Source: Prillingera fragicola
Lineage: Eukaryota; Basidiomycota; Tremellomycetes; Trichosporonales; Trichosporonaceae
DNA length: 64,000 nucleotides
Assembly (NCBI GenBank): GCA_002335605.1
Contig: BEDY01000001.1
Location: forward strand, 1,984,001-2,048,000
Direction of reading: 5' to 3'
Position numbers and translations under genes: made by a program. Within the stretch, counting starts at the first letter, position 1, and each line of letters opens with the position of its first letter. The notes beneath the pieces were generated by a model. That model was given only the letters and a program-made list of their open reading frames with translations. It made no database searches and was not told the origin of the DNA. Shown piece by piece: positions 1 through 13,297 of this stretch.

Positions 1-14
1 ACCCTTCCCCGCAG

Positions 15-1253
15 GCTGGTCAACCCTCCCTCTCCTTCCTTCAAACCTCACTCTGGCCAACACACTTCCTGTTGGCCAGTCCTTTCTCTGGCACCGCCAT
101 GCTCTGCCTGACGAAACTGAAGAGTACTCACGGGCAATCGACAACCCACCGCGCGTGGTGTGTCTCCGCCAGACGCCAGAGGCAATCTACTACACAGCAG
201 TGCACCCTTCGCTTGAGGCTGCGGCTGAAGATGTGATTTCTGGCTACACGCACTCATGGCTCGACGACTACTTTCAGCTTGGACGGTATCCAGAGCTCAC
301 GCAGCTGTACGACGAGTGGAGGCAGAGGGACACCGAGTTCTTCGCAAAGGTGGAGCTTGATGAGCGCGCGGTTGGCGTGAGGGTGTTGAGGCAAGATCCC
401 TGGGAGTGCTTGGTCTCGTGAGTACACCGCTTGGGTGTAGCTGACAGAAAGGTTTATTACATCGGCTGCAAACAACATTCCCAGGATTACAAGTCTGTTG
501 CACAAGTTGACGAACCGGTTCTCGCCTCCTGTCCTTTCCTTGGATAATCCCGATGGCGAAGGAGAGACAGTTTACCGTCTCTTCCCGCGAGCTCACCAGC
601 TGCCTGAGGAGGGATTGGATCCAATCTTGCGCGAACTTGGGTTTGGATACCGTGCCGGATACCTGGACGTGACGATCGCCAGCCTGCGGACTCGCGGCGA
701 GGTGGACACGGAGCTCGCCAGGTGGCGCTCTCTGCCATTGGACGAAGTGCGAAATGAGCTGCTCGCATTGCGCGGTGTTGGCCGCAAAGTGGCGGACTGC
801 GTGATGCTCATGTGCATGGACCAGGTGGGTAACCAGTTCTCACAACATCACTTACACTTGCAGCCCTCCCTCGTTCCGATTGACACACACATTTACGCCA
901 TTGCCAACCGTCACCCAAATCTCCCTTCAAAGTTCCGCAAGAAGACTTGGTCCGTCAACATGTACGACGGCGTACAGGGCTTCCTGTCTGACTCTTGGGG
1001 ACCGATGGGCGGCTGGTGCCAAGCCGTGGTGTTTGCCGCCGACCTCAAACCGCGGACACCCAAAAAGTCTTCAGCAGCCAGCACACCACTACTAATGACG
1101 CCCCGGGACGAGTCACCAACGCCTTTTAAGGCCGAGCCGGTTTCGCTCAAGCGAGAACTGGGCGGGGAAGGAGCTGTGCGACCTCCAGTCCTGAAACGCT
1201 TGCGCAGCAGCGTGTCCGCCTCTTCTACGCCAGAGAAGAAACCCCAGCTGTGA
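15..1253 (+). CDS. OGG1: 8-oxoguanine DNA glycosylase, 5' end missing
   Basis: Base-excision repair enzyme that removes 8-oxoguanine and nicks the abasic site. Coding exons are about 15-417, 452-824 and 864-1253; the true start lies left of the window because no in-frame ATG precedes the conserved N-terminal block (LTLANTLPVGQSFLWHR). The join at 418-451 (34 nt) restores CLVSFITSAANNIPRITSLL, the conserved core of the family. The helix-hairpin-helix/GPD motif is GVGRKVADCVML followed by VPIDTH, which carries the expected catalytic Lys and Asp. The intron 825-863 is 39 nt with no stop, so unspliced RNA would also be readable, but removing it gives the conserved spacing MDQPSLVPIDTH. The C-terminal 60 residues or so are basic and Ser/Thr-rich, plausibly a nuclear-targeting tail. 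Whether 15 is a real acceptor site (ccccgcag before it) is uncertain. Confidence 0.93.
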
Positions 1254-3015
1254 GGTCTGATGCACAGTCTGTGGGACGGGAAGGAGCTCTCGCTGCGATA
1301 GCCTGCCTTCCAGATAAGCTACCCGGCCTGACGAACACCTGGACTAGAACGCAAGAAGATCACATGCCCAAGCGGCGTCCCTGTGGAGCACCCGCAACAG
1401 ACACGACCTCAAACGTGATACGCGACACACTCATACAGGCTCTCGTCCGCCCGACAGGCCGGAGATTGAGTGTGCTGGGCCTGGTGGATGTGCATGGGTG
1501 GCGGTGGCACGGATCGCATGTGGCGCAAGGCCAGGGGGTTTATCCGGGAAAGTGGCGCCTGCCGTTGCTTGCCTGACAATAGGCCGACAGGAGAACGTCC
1601 GCTGCTATTGTAGTTGCCGGCTGCTGGTATTCTCCCTGTAGCCCTGCTTGTCTGTGATGAAACAGCTCGAGCACAGGCAGGGACTGGCGGTCCTTGGAGA
1701 CAGGTTGGTCGGCATGGCGCTGGTGGCGCTGCACTGTGGCGCGACTCGCTGGCCTTCATTGCGTATCCGCCCTACTGGGCGCCTTTCAACGCCGACTGTG
1801 TACGCCTAACATCTTGCAGATCGGGCAACGCCTTTGGCTGTGCAGCATGTTGAGCTTTGAGCGTGCTATGCATGCAGCTGGAAGAATGTTGCTACCCTTT
1901 GCGGCGGCAGCCGAGCTCGAGGGCTCGACGACGGGCGATCTGTGCCACAGCCAGGGCAGCCCCCCACTGCACAGATCGCCCTGTGCCACGGCTCCGTGCT
2001 GCTGCTCCTACTCTCCTCATCACAGCAGCACTCGCCACCACACCTTGCTCGCCACCACACCTTCTCGCCACGCTCATGCCCACCATCAGTGCACGGTGGC
2101 TGTATGCCACGCCCGTGGGCGCTGGACCCGCCATGACAGGCCAGGGGAGATGAGGCAGAAGGGGAAACGAGAGGACAGCAAGTTTATTATGGCTGGTCAG
2201 CATGCTGCACGCCTTTACCTTGCAGCCCGCACGCGCACCCTCCTTGCACACTGTCATACAATGGGGAGGCCTGGGTTGACGCGACTCGTGCACCCACATC
2301 GTCTGCCGACGTTTGGGTTCGCTGGTCATTGTTCAGAGTTTGCTCCTTTGTCCATCATCCCCATCGTTCATCAGATCGACGTTTACGCGTACCGTTCGTC
2401 TTCTTTCCACCCCCTCGCTCTCTACGCTGCCTTACAGTGGCTAGTAATTATTATCCCTGCTCTCCACCGCTCAGTTCTTCTGCGCAGCTGCTCATTTGTT
2501 ACGCCTTCCCCTCGCTGCCCATTCGAACCCCGACACGCACTCCGGCCTTCCAGGTCCAGAAGTCTCCAGTTTCGCCCAGCGCGTCAGCCTCGGCCTCTTG
2601 TCGCCACACGTTGCCTTCAGCCTCGTCAACTCTTGGTCAGACACATCCTCAACGCCGGACCAGTTGTTCTCCTCTTCTCTGGTACTTCATACCTGCCCTG
2701 ACGAGGGTGTCACCAAGGCGAACGCCAGCTTTACGCCAAAAGATCAGACTATAGGGTCGCCGATTGTACCGGCTTTACCCACTACAAGCATTGGCCCCTG
2801 CTTCAAGTGCCCAACCCTTGTCCGCCGTTGCGCATCACTCCTATTTGCTTGTCAACCACACGCCACGGCCAGCAGCTTGGACTCCTTTGCCGCGAAATTG
2901 ACTGTCCCCACTTCAACCTTACGACCCTCCGCTTCATCTCAAGCTACGCAAAGATATTTGGACATTGGCTACATTTCACCTTCTGTGCAGCTGCCACTCT
3001 TAACGACGATACGAC
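1254..3015. other. Intergenic region and long 5' leader before the G-alpha gene
   Basis: No convincing gene. From about 1980 onward the plus strand is strongly pyrimidine-rich, typical of promoters and leaders in this genome. Open frames across 1694-2701 and 2329-3121 are low-complexity (Arg/Ser/Pro/His/Cys) and match no family. At 1.76 kb this is one of the longer gaps, as expected for a regulated signalling gene. Confidence 0.6.
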
Positions 3016-4358
3016 ATGGGCTGTACCCAGTCTCACGAGGACCATGACGCCAAAGCCCGTAAGTTTGGTGTCCTGCTGTCAAGCCGGGAGAAATATTTCG
3101 TTTGTGCTGACTAGTCTCTAGGCAATGCGGAGATTGAGGAGCAGCTGAAGCGCGATCGGCAGAACATGGCGCGTGAAATTAAAATGCTGTTGCTCGGTGG
3201 GTTGAACAGACTGACAGCAGCTGATGCGTCCCAGGTGCTGGAGAATCAGGCAAATCCACCGTGTTGAAGCAGATGCGTCTCATTTACAATAAGTAAGGCC
3301 GAGGAAGGTCCGTGCGTAAGGTCTGTGCTGACGGTTGCAGACCATACGACGCCGAAGAGAGGGATAGCTACCGCGAGATCGTGTACTCGAACACGGTCCA
3401 GTCGATGCGGGTTCTGCTGGAGGGTGTAGCCCAGATGGAGCTCGAAATCTCTCAGCACAACAAGCCCAGGTGGGACGTCATTATGACTGCCCCGGCTCTC
3501 ATTGAGGGCGACCAGTTCCCACCTATTCTAGCAGATGCCGTGCGCTCGCTGTGGCAAGACGAGGGTGTGCAAGAGGCCTTTGAGAGGCGCAACGAGTTGC
3601 AGCTCAACGATTCGGCCCCCTAGTGAGTATTGTGTCCGGCCGAGTCCGAGTGTGGCACTTCGGCTGACGGGGCAGCTACTTTGAGGCCATTACGCGTATC
3701 GGACAGCCCACTTATGTGCCTACCGACCAGGACATTTTGCGTGCGCGTGTCAAGACAACCGGTATTACGTGAGTGGTTGAGCCGCAGGCAGCGAGCTGAT
3801 GGCAGCGAGACACACTTTCAGATTGGCGATCTCAAGTACAAGCTGTTCGATGTGGGAGGCCAGCGTTCGGAACGTCGCAAGTGGCTGGGCATTTTCGAGT
3901 CGGTGACCGCACTCGTATTCCTTATTGCCATTAACGAGTACGACCAAAAGTTGTACGAGGACGAAACGGTCAACCGCATGCAGGAGGCCATGACCTTGTT
4001 CGAGTCAGTGGCAAACTCGCGCTGGTTTATCAAGACATCTATCATCTTGTTCCTGAACAAGATTGACTTGTTCCGCGCAAAGCTGCCGCACTCGCCTCTA
4101 AGTGTGACGTTCCCAGACTATCAAGGGGGGCCAGACTATGAGGCGGCCTGTAGCTTTTTGCTCGACAAGTTCGTCGGCCTCAACCAGAACCCGGCAAAGT
4201 CCATCTACGCAGTGAGTTGCCAAGCTGGCCTCCTGCGAACAAAGCTGACACCCCAGCACTTCACAGATGCCACCGACACCCGTGCACTGGCGTTCGTCGT
4301 CAGTGCAATCAATGACTTGATTATTCAGGTCAACCTCCGCGAATGTGGTCTCTTGTAG
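3016..4358 (+). CDS. Heterotrimeric G-protein alpha subunit
   Basis: GTP-binding alpha subunit that couples seven-helix receptors (pheromone or nutrient) to effectors at the plasma membrane. Seven exons: 3016-3058, 3122-3196, 3235-3292, 3341-3622, 3676-3768, 3806-4211 and 4257-4358, giving 352 residues, the normal length. The start MGCTQS has Gly2 for myristoylation and Cys3 for palmitoylation. P-loop is GAGESGKST, the switch I arginine lies in RVKTTGIT, switch II is [12 protein letters not shown], and base recognition is LNKIDLF. The C-terminus ECGLL has the Cys at -4 that marks Gi-like subunits. The G5 loop reads TDAT where most families have TCAT. The intron 4212-4256 (45 nt) has no stop, so retention would be silent for frame; its removal restores [11 protein letters not shown]. 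Which fungal Gpa paralogue this is cannot be settled by eye. Confidence 0.96.
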
Positions 4359-4993
4359 ATGGACACTTCAGCCGTTGCGCCGCAAGCAAGCGGTCGTCCG
4401 CTCCTTGACTGCCCACGCCCGACTCGCTGGCTTTACTCGCACCTCCCATAATGACCTCTGTAACCTACCTCTCTATCATTTTCCGTGGCTCTTGTGTAAA
4501 CAGGCATGCATCCTAGTCTTTGATGTTGGTCAATATGTGGCTGCTGGAACATTGTGGCCAGCCCAACGGTCACTGGGGCTCAGACCTCGTACGGGCAAGG
4601 TGGCTGGGAGAAAGTATGTGGGGCCGTCGATGGGTCGGTTCCGAGTTCCCCAGAATGACATAGCCTGGCAATTTTCAAGGTGCTCGTGGCCAGTGGTACA
4701 ACGAGGTGGTTAGCTTTGAGTACATCCATCATTACAGCTTTGGCCCGCACGAGTGGTCGACCTCCACCAGGTCGATCGGCGGAGATGCCACCACTCTCCG
4801 TGTCCCCATACAGTCAGTCTTATTGACTGGCAGTCCAGTGCGGTTGCCATCGTCAACAGCATCAGCAGCCGACATGGCCGCCCATACAAGGGCCTAACCG
4901 ACTACACGCAGTGCGAAGACGACGTAAATCTGTGGGACTCGAGACTGTAAATTGTGAAGAACAACCACGCACGTGTGCTAGAAGAGCAAAGCA
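4359..4993. other. Intergenic region
   Basis: 3' flank of the G-alpha gene and 5' flank of the TBC gene. Short open frames here (such as 4345-4713) have no family features. No RNA gene or repeat seen. Confidence 0.6.
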
Positions 4994-6417
4994 ATGTCGA
5001 CAAACCTCCAAGACTACATCGAGCTCTTGACAGCCGAGCAGCATGTGCAGGTCGATAAGCTGAGGGAGAGCGCGAGGAACGGCGTGTCGCCGCGGGTGCG
5101 AGGAGTGAGTCCACATGTTGCTGATGACGGCGGTGCTTAGCACCAGTGGGCGCGCCGCTATCAGCCATGCCATCGTCATGCTTACACACGCAGGAAGTGT
5201 GGATGTATCTCCTCGGCGTGCTCTCGTCTGATAAGACGTCGGAGATGACGTCGTTCAAGACCTTGAGGGTCGAGTATGGCTCGTTGCCATCCACACTGCC
5301 CTCGGACCTCACATCGCTGCTCCTCCAAACGGCGCTCGCGCACCATACCCGCCGCTTCGAGTCGCCGACGTACGAGTCGCTCATCACTACCCTCACCGCC
5401 GAACCGGGAGGTGGTGGCGCAACCAACATGTACTCGGCAAATAGCGCCGGTGGCGGCCCACCATCTGCAACAGGTTCACGCAGCACGACCCTCTCCCTCC
5501 CCTCCGGCGCTGGCAACTCCATCTCCCCCGTCCTGCCCGCAGCTCCGACACATGCGCCACCCCCGCTAAGCCTCGACGACCGCGACGCGCCGGCCCCCTT
5601 CTTGCGAGGCAAGAGTTTCCTCATCCCTCCGCCCGCAGCGCCGCCCAGCCGCCACGCGTTCCTCGCGCTAATGGAGGAGGTATTGGGAAAGTACTGGCAT
5701 GCCTCGGGGTGTCACCCGCGCCAGACAGAGGTCGGGAGGCAGGTCCGCAATGTGCTTGATGGGGATACGGAGCCGCGAGAGCGGTGGCCAAAGGGTCTGG
5801 CTCCTGCACCGGCGGATTGGGTCTACCTCGCGACGCCATTTGTGTGCTGTCTTGCGAGGCCCATTGCGGTGTTTTACAGCTTTGAAAAGCTAATGGACAA
5901 GTTGAGTGAGTAGCCAAACATTCAGAGCGTACCGTAGCTGACACATCTCAGAGGACTTTCCACCACTCCCATCCCGTCTAGGCTCTATGCTGGGCCTGTT
6001 CCGCCTCGCCCTGCCTGACCTGCAAGGCTACTTTGAGGACGAGCAGGTGCCCATGGTCGCCGTGGCGATGAGTTGGATGACGACGCTGCTGTCGCGTGAA
6101 ATGTGGCTAGGGGATGTGCTGCGCCTCTGGGGTAGGTCCATTTCCGCTGTCGACTATGCCAAGGTGCTAACGTCTGTGCAGATGCATACCTCGCCTCTGA
6201 CAACATGTTCGCGCTTCACTGCTACGTCTGCGTAGCAATCCTCATGACGTGCAAGGAAACGCTCGAAGAGCTCGACGGCTCCGAGGCCAAGCTCATGCTT
6301 CTGGACCTGCCGCCCATGGACGTCGATCGGCTGCTGCAGGACGCGGCAAACCTAAAGGTCCAGTTCCCTTTGCCTGGGCCGATCGAGGATGACGAGGAGG
6401 AGATCTTGTCTGAGTAG
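4994..6417 (+). CDS. TBC-domain protein (Rab-GAP-like)
   Basis: Member of the TBC family, which stimulates GTP hydrolysis by Rab GTPases in membrane traffic. Four exons: 4994-5104, 5194-5905, 5952-6131 and 6182-6417, giving 412 residues. Residues 30-50 contain the TBC opening GVSPRVRGEVWMYLLGVL; the later part has the helical region ending LLSREMWLGDVLRLWDAYLA and VCVAILMTCKETL. A Gly/Ser/Pro-rich insert of about 90 residues interrupts the domain (roughly residues 105-190). I cannot find the IxxDxxR arginine-finger motif or a clear YxQ glutamine finger, so it may be an atypical or catalytically silent member, perhaps a scaffold. The start is the first ATG before a conserved N-terminal helix; the tail is acidic (DDEEEILSE). 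Confidence 0.85.
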
Positions 6418-6509
6418 TAGTTTGGAAGCTGTAGTGTCCTGTATCATGCATTGCGTATCTGAACTCGACGCCATGATGCCCTGTGGCCACGGCTATGCAT
6501 GCCAGTCTA

Positions 6510-8271
6510 TTATGCGTCCGTCGCCATCGCATCAGCCTCACCCTTGGCATCCTCAGCTCCCTCAGCGTCGTCCTCCGTAGCCTCGGCGTCCTTGACCTCG
6601 GGCTCCTCCTTTTTCCTCCTCTTGTTGGGGCGCTGGTGGCGCTGGTGTGACTCGGGGACATAGTCCGAAATGTGTCTAAGCCAGTCAGCTCATGTCGTCA
6701 TGTTCAAGTCAGTAAAGGTACGCACACTCGAGTAGCAGAGAAGAGGTAGCCACCCATGGCGCTAGTCGTCATGAGAGGGTGGGTGCGGCCTGGTAAGACC
6801 TGGTACGTCCTGGACCAGCTCTCGGTGAGTGCGGTGGCGAGGTAGTTGGCGTCCTTGCGGGTGTACTGGAGGACCTCGGCGAGGACCTGCTGGTACGGCG
6901 AGTAAACGACCAGCTGGCATGAGCCACCGAGATACTTTGTCAAGCGGTTGATGACCGAGATCGGCGAGAGCTCCGTGGCAAGAATGAGGCCGTCCCAGTT
7001 TCCAGAGTGAAGCTCGTCGCGGGTCGCATTGAGCTCCCTGACCTGAGCGTTGTGGCGGCGGAGACGCGCCTGCGTCTTGGCCTCAGCGATGGTTGGCAGA
7101 CCCTCCTCTGCTGGAGGCGCGGGGCGAGTGTAGTCCTCGCCAGCCTCGAGCCAGTTGAGCCACTTGATAAAGCTCAACTCGCGCTCGCCAAAGTTCATCA
7201 CGTTGAGCACGCCCCAGGCAGGTGGGCTGTCGGCGTCGGTAAAGACAAGGATGCGGCCCTCGCAGCCCATCCTGTCGGCGATGGCGGCGGTGACGAGGCC
7301 GCCAGTGTCGTCGACGACCATGTAGCGCCCTCCGGGCTTGATGTTGGCCGTGTTGAGCAGCTGTGAGAGCGTGTCCTCGCGGAGGTGCAAGATGGACTGT
7401 GCCGAGCGCTCGGCGTAGTGGTTGACTATGTTGATCGTCGAGGGAGCAAGAGGGTGGACAGTCTGGAGGTACTTCTTCTCCTTGCGCTTCCTCCACTTCT
7501 CCTTGGAAAAGTCAGTCTTTAGCGCAAACTGGTCGTGTCGCTCCATCTGGCGCTTGATAATCTCCTCTGCCGACACACCCTGGCCACGAAGCTCGGCAAT
7601 CTCCTCCTGCGACAACAAAGAGTCGGTACGGTTGTCGTCCTTGTCGTCGACAATGAACTCGTTCGTCTCCGCAATGTCGTCTGCGGTCAGCATAGACCGA
7701 AGCAATTCCACTCACCAATGACAGCGTCCACGATCGGCCTCCTCTTCAAAGGGCGGAGCATGTTCTTCCATCCGGGGTTGTTGCTCTTAGCTCCCTCCTC
7801 GCCCTGTCCCTTCTTCTTGGTCTTCTTGCCCTTGGGCTGGCCAAATGATGCCTCTCCGGGGGTCTCTGCTCCAGAGTCGGCAGGAGTGGCGTCTGCGGTC
7901 GGCACGGCGCTTCCTGCGGCTGAAGTGATTTCGTAGGTGATGTTGTAGTGGAGGCCAAGGAGCTCCTTGGCGGGGAACGAGCCAAACTTGCCGAGCTGCA
8001 CAAGACTGAAACGTAAGTGAAGAGCCTTCTCTTGATTAAATTGCACTTACCCATCCTTGGATGCGACGACAGCCTTGACGGTGTCACTGGGCATCTTGAG
8101 GAGGACATTGTCGCCTTCCTTGATGACCGTTAGCCTGCGCTGAAGAACAACGTCGAGGGGCTCCTGGGGACCAAGGTCTTTTCCACGGCGGGTGTGGTGC
8201 CCTGGTGCAACCGAGGTGGTGGCCTCTGGCTGCTTATCGACGACTGGTGTGGGTTCTGCTTCTGTCGACAT
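6510..8271 (-). CDS. TRM6: tRNA (adenine-58-N1)-methyltransferase non-catalytic subunit
   Basis: Binding subunit (Gcd10 type) of the nuclear Trm6-Trm61 complex that makes m1A58 in tRNAs, including initiator tRNA. Exons in gene order: 8271-8051, 8005-7716, 7680-6726 and 6675-6510, 543 residues. The core begins VLQRRLTVIKEGDNVLLKMPS and continues with KFGSFPAKELLGLHYNITYE, the usual first blocks. A lysine-rich insert (GKKTKKKGQ) and the conserved RPIVDAVIDDIAETNEF segment follow. The Rossmann-like part holds KPGGRYMVVDDTGGLVTAA, with the degenerate cofactor loop expected of the non-catalytic subunit. The last exon is a charged tail (NKRRKKEE, then acidic). It is divergent from RVB2, with start codons 235 bp apart. 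Confidence 0.95.
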
Positions 8272-8506
8272 TGTTGGGTGTGGGGTGGATGACAGGTGTT
8301 GGTCGTCAGAAATTGCAGTTAGCAGCCAGGCTTGTGGCAGCCAAAAGTGGAGGTAATCAAAAGTCACGTGGGATTAGGAGAGGAAAACCATTTTCATTAG
8401 CGGGATCAAATATACTTCTTGTTGCACCTTGTTAGTTCGTCATTTCAACCTGCTGATTCTCATTCATCCTCTCTCACCCCTTCCCTCTCTCAGTCTCTAT
8501 CAAAAC
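8272..8506. promoter_or_regulatory. Shared bidirectional promoter of TRM6 and RVB2
   Basis: A 235-bp gap between two divergent start codons. The RVB2 side (about 8450-8500) is a C/T-rich leader with almost no G. No other gene fits here, so both transcripts must start within it. No specific factor site was recognised. Confidence 0.6.
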
Positions 8507-10089
<1,583 letters not shown>

Positions 10090-10209
10090 ATGTGCACCTA
10101 GATGTGCATCGTAGATATGCATCGTGTAGTATTGTCACTGCGCAGCAGCACGCAAGTCGAATGGTATCCTGTTCATAGATATGAGGCTACAAATCTATAG
10201 CCACCCCAT

Positions 10210-11382
10210 CTAGCTGAAGTAAGGGAGGATGAACGAGAGCTTCTCGCGCGACTCCTTGGGCTGGACCTGAAGACATTAGCCGCCGTTTCACAACAAGCCA
10301 CGAAACACTTACATCGGCACGGGTAACGCAAGCAAACTTCATGCAGCCCTTGATCTCGTTGAGGGCGCCCGAGGCGACGTGAGCCTGGACGTCCTCGAGG
10401 ATACCTGCGGCGACGGCGCGCGAGTTGCCGGCGTTGGTGTGGAGGGTCTTGACGACCTCCTCGACGGTGACGGGGGCCTCTCCGACGCGCCAGGCGTCGT
10501 AGTCGGTCGAGGTGCAGATGAGGGTGTAGCTGCTGCGTTAGTTTGGTCGAGAGAGGAGGGACTCACTCAATCTCGGCCTCGCGGGCGAGCTTGGACTCGG
10601 GGATGACCGACATGTTGATAATGTCACCACCCCACTGGCGGTACATCTTGGACTCGGCGCGGGTGGAGAAAGCAGGGCCCTCCATGCAGACGACGGTCTT
10701 GTCGGTGTGGAGGTCGACGCCGGCGTCGGCCAGAATCTTCTTGACACGGGGGGCGACAAAGGCGTTGAGCTGGGTGGAGAAGGGGTCGCCGAACATTGAG
10801 TGGACGACCATGCCCTCGCCGCGGAAAAAGGTCTCGCAGCGGATACCCTTGGTGCGGTCAATGATCTGGTCGGGAATGATAAAGTGGCCCGGGGCGATTT
10901 CCTCGCGAAGCGAGCCGACGGCCGAGAAAGCGACAATGGCCTCGACACCAATGTGCTTGAGCGCGGCAATGTTGGCGCGGGCAGGCACCTCGGAAGGGGT
11001 GATGGTGTGGTCAACACCGTGGCGCGAGATGAAGGCAATCTCGGCGCCGTTGGGGAGAGCCGAGATGGTGATGGGCGACGAGGGCTTACCCCAGGGCTGT
11101 GGGGTTAGTTGACGTCGGTGAGAGGGATGGGAGGACGCACGGTGTCAACCTCGACCTTGCGGCTGAGAAGTGTCAGCAGCAGTTGTGAGGAGTTGAGGTT
11201 AGTGCCGGATGGGCATCCACGGCACACAAGGCCTCCAAGACGAGATTTAGCTCAAGCGCAACACGTACACAAAGGTGAGGTTGTCGAGGTGGTAGAGACC
11301 CGAACCGCCGATAACGCCGACGAGAACTGCGCGTCAGCTTGTTCGTGTAGTCCACAAGCTTACCTTTCTTGTCAGTAGCCAT
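10210..11382 (-). CDS. MEU1: S-methyl-5'-thioadenosine phosphorylase
   Basis: Cleaves methylthioadenosine, a by-product of polyamine synthesis, to adenine and methylthioribose-1-phosphate for methionine salvage. Exons in gene order: 11382-11364, 11326-11269, 11162-11141, 11096-10567, 10529-10313 and 10266-10210, 300 residues. Family motifs: [17 protein letters not shown] at the N-terminus, [20 protein letters not shown] (phosphate and nucleoside site), [40 protein letters not shown] and [15 protein letters not shown] favours MTA phosphorylase over purine nucleoside phosphorylase. Three of the six exons are under 60 nt. A second in-frame ATG lies 33 nt upstream (11415); I prefer 11382 because homologues begin just before VGVIGG, but the longer form is possible. 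Confidence 0.94.
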
Positions 11383-12975
11383 TTTGAATGTGCGTGCGAG
11401 GATGCGACTGGACATGGGGCGATAACAACAGCAGCGTGTCGCTCATGTCATGGCTGCAGCACACATGGCCTGGCTGACGCTCGATGGCGGAATTTTTGCT
11501 TCCGTTGCATGTGGAGGTGCCTCACCACAGCAACGTTCATCGTGCCTGAGATTGGCCATTCTGAGTGTGCTGAGTGAGGTGGTGAAGTCAAAGGTTGTGA
11601 TTAATGGCAATGTGCTAGACTCGCGACTCGCAGCTCATAGGATAGAGAGCTCTGATATCAATACACAGGGCGAGCTTGCCTTCCACCGGAATTCCTCTTT
11701 TGTACAACGGCGGAGAAACTGGGTGCATTATAAGGCGTGTCTGCACCACCCGGGTTTGACAGAGTTAGCCAGCAACGTTCCGCTGATTCCAGAAGGCCTG
11801 TTCGCTGCCAGGAGAAATGTTAAACCACTGAATTCTCTAAAAGAGCTGAATGTATTCCAGGTGGCTGGAGGCGTATTCAAAGGCGTCCGGATATTCACGC
11901 CTCTGCGCGGTACAGAAGACTGTCCGAGCTCCGACACAAGTCGGTCTCTGTGATCTGAAGCAGGCTTTCCTACGCTGCTCTCAGTGTGGCACCAGGGAGC
12001 TGCAGATGGCTCAGCCAAAGAGTGTAGGTTAAACTGAGGGAAGGCGATGAAGGCGACCCTAGCTGGAGTTTGCTGGCCGTTTGCAGGAGTTTAGCCCAGG
12101 CTCTGAAAATGGCCAAGTGAGCTGAGAGACGGCTCTGGGATTCAATAATATAGCGTCGACAGAGACATGCAGTGCTCGTCTGCATGCACTGAGGTATCTG
12201 CTCACTGAATCAATGGACAGAGGAGAAAAGAACGCCAACGCTGTTGGACCCATTTTGGCGTTGGGCGCTGATACAAACGTGTGTGTCTCAGAATGCACGT
12301 TCATCGTGCCTGGCATGGCAGAGGCGCAGAGGTTGGACAGCCTAGGCGCACACACTGGTGTCTCTACCGCCTTGTCAAACTTGATGCTTGCAGGACGATG
12401 AAAAGAACAGACTTGCGCTTGTCGATGCTGCGTTTCATCTCAAGGTAAGGTAACAGAAGTCATACGCCGAAGGAGAATGCCGCTCACGCGACCCACAAAC
12501 CGAAGAACCTGACGCGGAACCGTAGATCGTAGAGCGAGCATGGGCGGCGACAGCTGTAGTGAATCCAGGCACCGGAAGGCACACCCTTTGAAGTTGAAGC
12601 AGCCCCTCCCCGCAAAGGCCCGTCTGGGCTCAGCCTGGGGGGTCATGCTCGGTTACTCGACGTTGGGTTGCATGCCCAGACCCAAGATTGTCCAGCGGGC
12701 TATTGTAGTCGGCGAATCAGCATGCAGAACGGGCAGCACATGGGCTGAAGCTTGAGCGGAAGGGCAAAAAGGCTCACTCTCTGACCCACAAGCCACCACC
12801 CAGCTCCCACCTGTATGCCGTGCCTTGGCATTCTGCCCGAATGGCGAGTTTGGTTCTGAACCGGCCTGGGGGATTTCTTTATAGCCTGGCATGCATGAAT
12901 AGATGCCCCCCCCCCATCGATACTCTACTCACTACTCATCACTCGTGCTCTCTACCGCCTGCATCAGCTAGCACA
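11383..12975. other. Intergenic region, 1.6 kb
   Basis: 5' flank of the phosphorylase gene and 5' flank of the small membrane protein. Composition is less GC-rich than the genes. Open frames such as 11450-11953 lack domains, introns or low-complexity features of real proteins. A run of nine or more C occurs near 12904. No RNA gene seen. Confidence 0.55.
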
Positions 12976-13297
12976 ATGGCTCCCCTCACTGCACTCGCCT
13001 CCCGCCCAACCGTCGACATTTGCTCGGCATACTTTAACCGCGCACGTGCGACCGACCTGGTCATCCTGTCGTGTGAGTAGCTCACCGCACCAACACGCCA
13101 GTCAGCTGCTGCTCAGCCATTGTGTGCTCAAGACCCCCGCTGACAGCCTCGCAGTTGGCATCGGCCTCGGTATCCTCTTCTACGCCATTGCGCACGACGT
13201 CATCCTCCGCCGCACCTCGCTGCGCTGCCAGACCTGCAGCCCCTGCGAGTGCGCCGAGCACCGAGGCCGCCAGCGCCCCCTCGCCCTCAAGGCCTAA
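12976..13297 (+). CDS. Small predicted membrane protein
   Basis: Two exons, 12976-13072 and 13155-13297, giving 79 residues. Splicing creates one hydrophobic segment at about residues 27-45 (LVILSFGIGLGILFYAIAH) that is broken by the intron at DNA level; this gain of a sensible membrane helix is the main support. After it comes a short basic, Cys-containing tail (CQTCSPCEC, RGRQRP). No family recognised. The tail has five Cys in a few residues, which could be lipid-modified or bind metal, but that is a guess. It could also be a single-pass small protein of the ER or mitochondria. Confidence 0.6.

Noticed and set aside
1694..2701. 335-codon open frame upstream of the G-alpha gene
   Set aside because: Low-complexity His/Arg/Ser/Cys composition, no domain, and it lies in a pyrimidine-rich promoter region.
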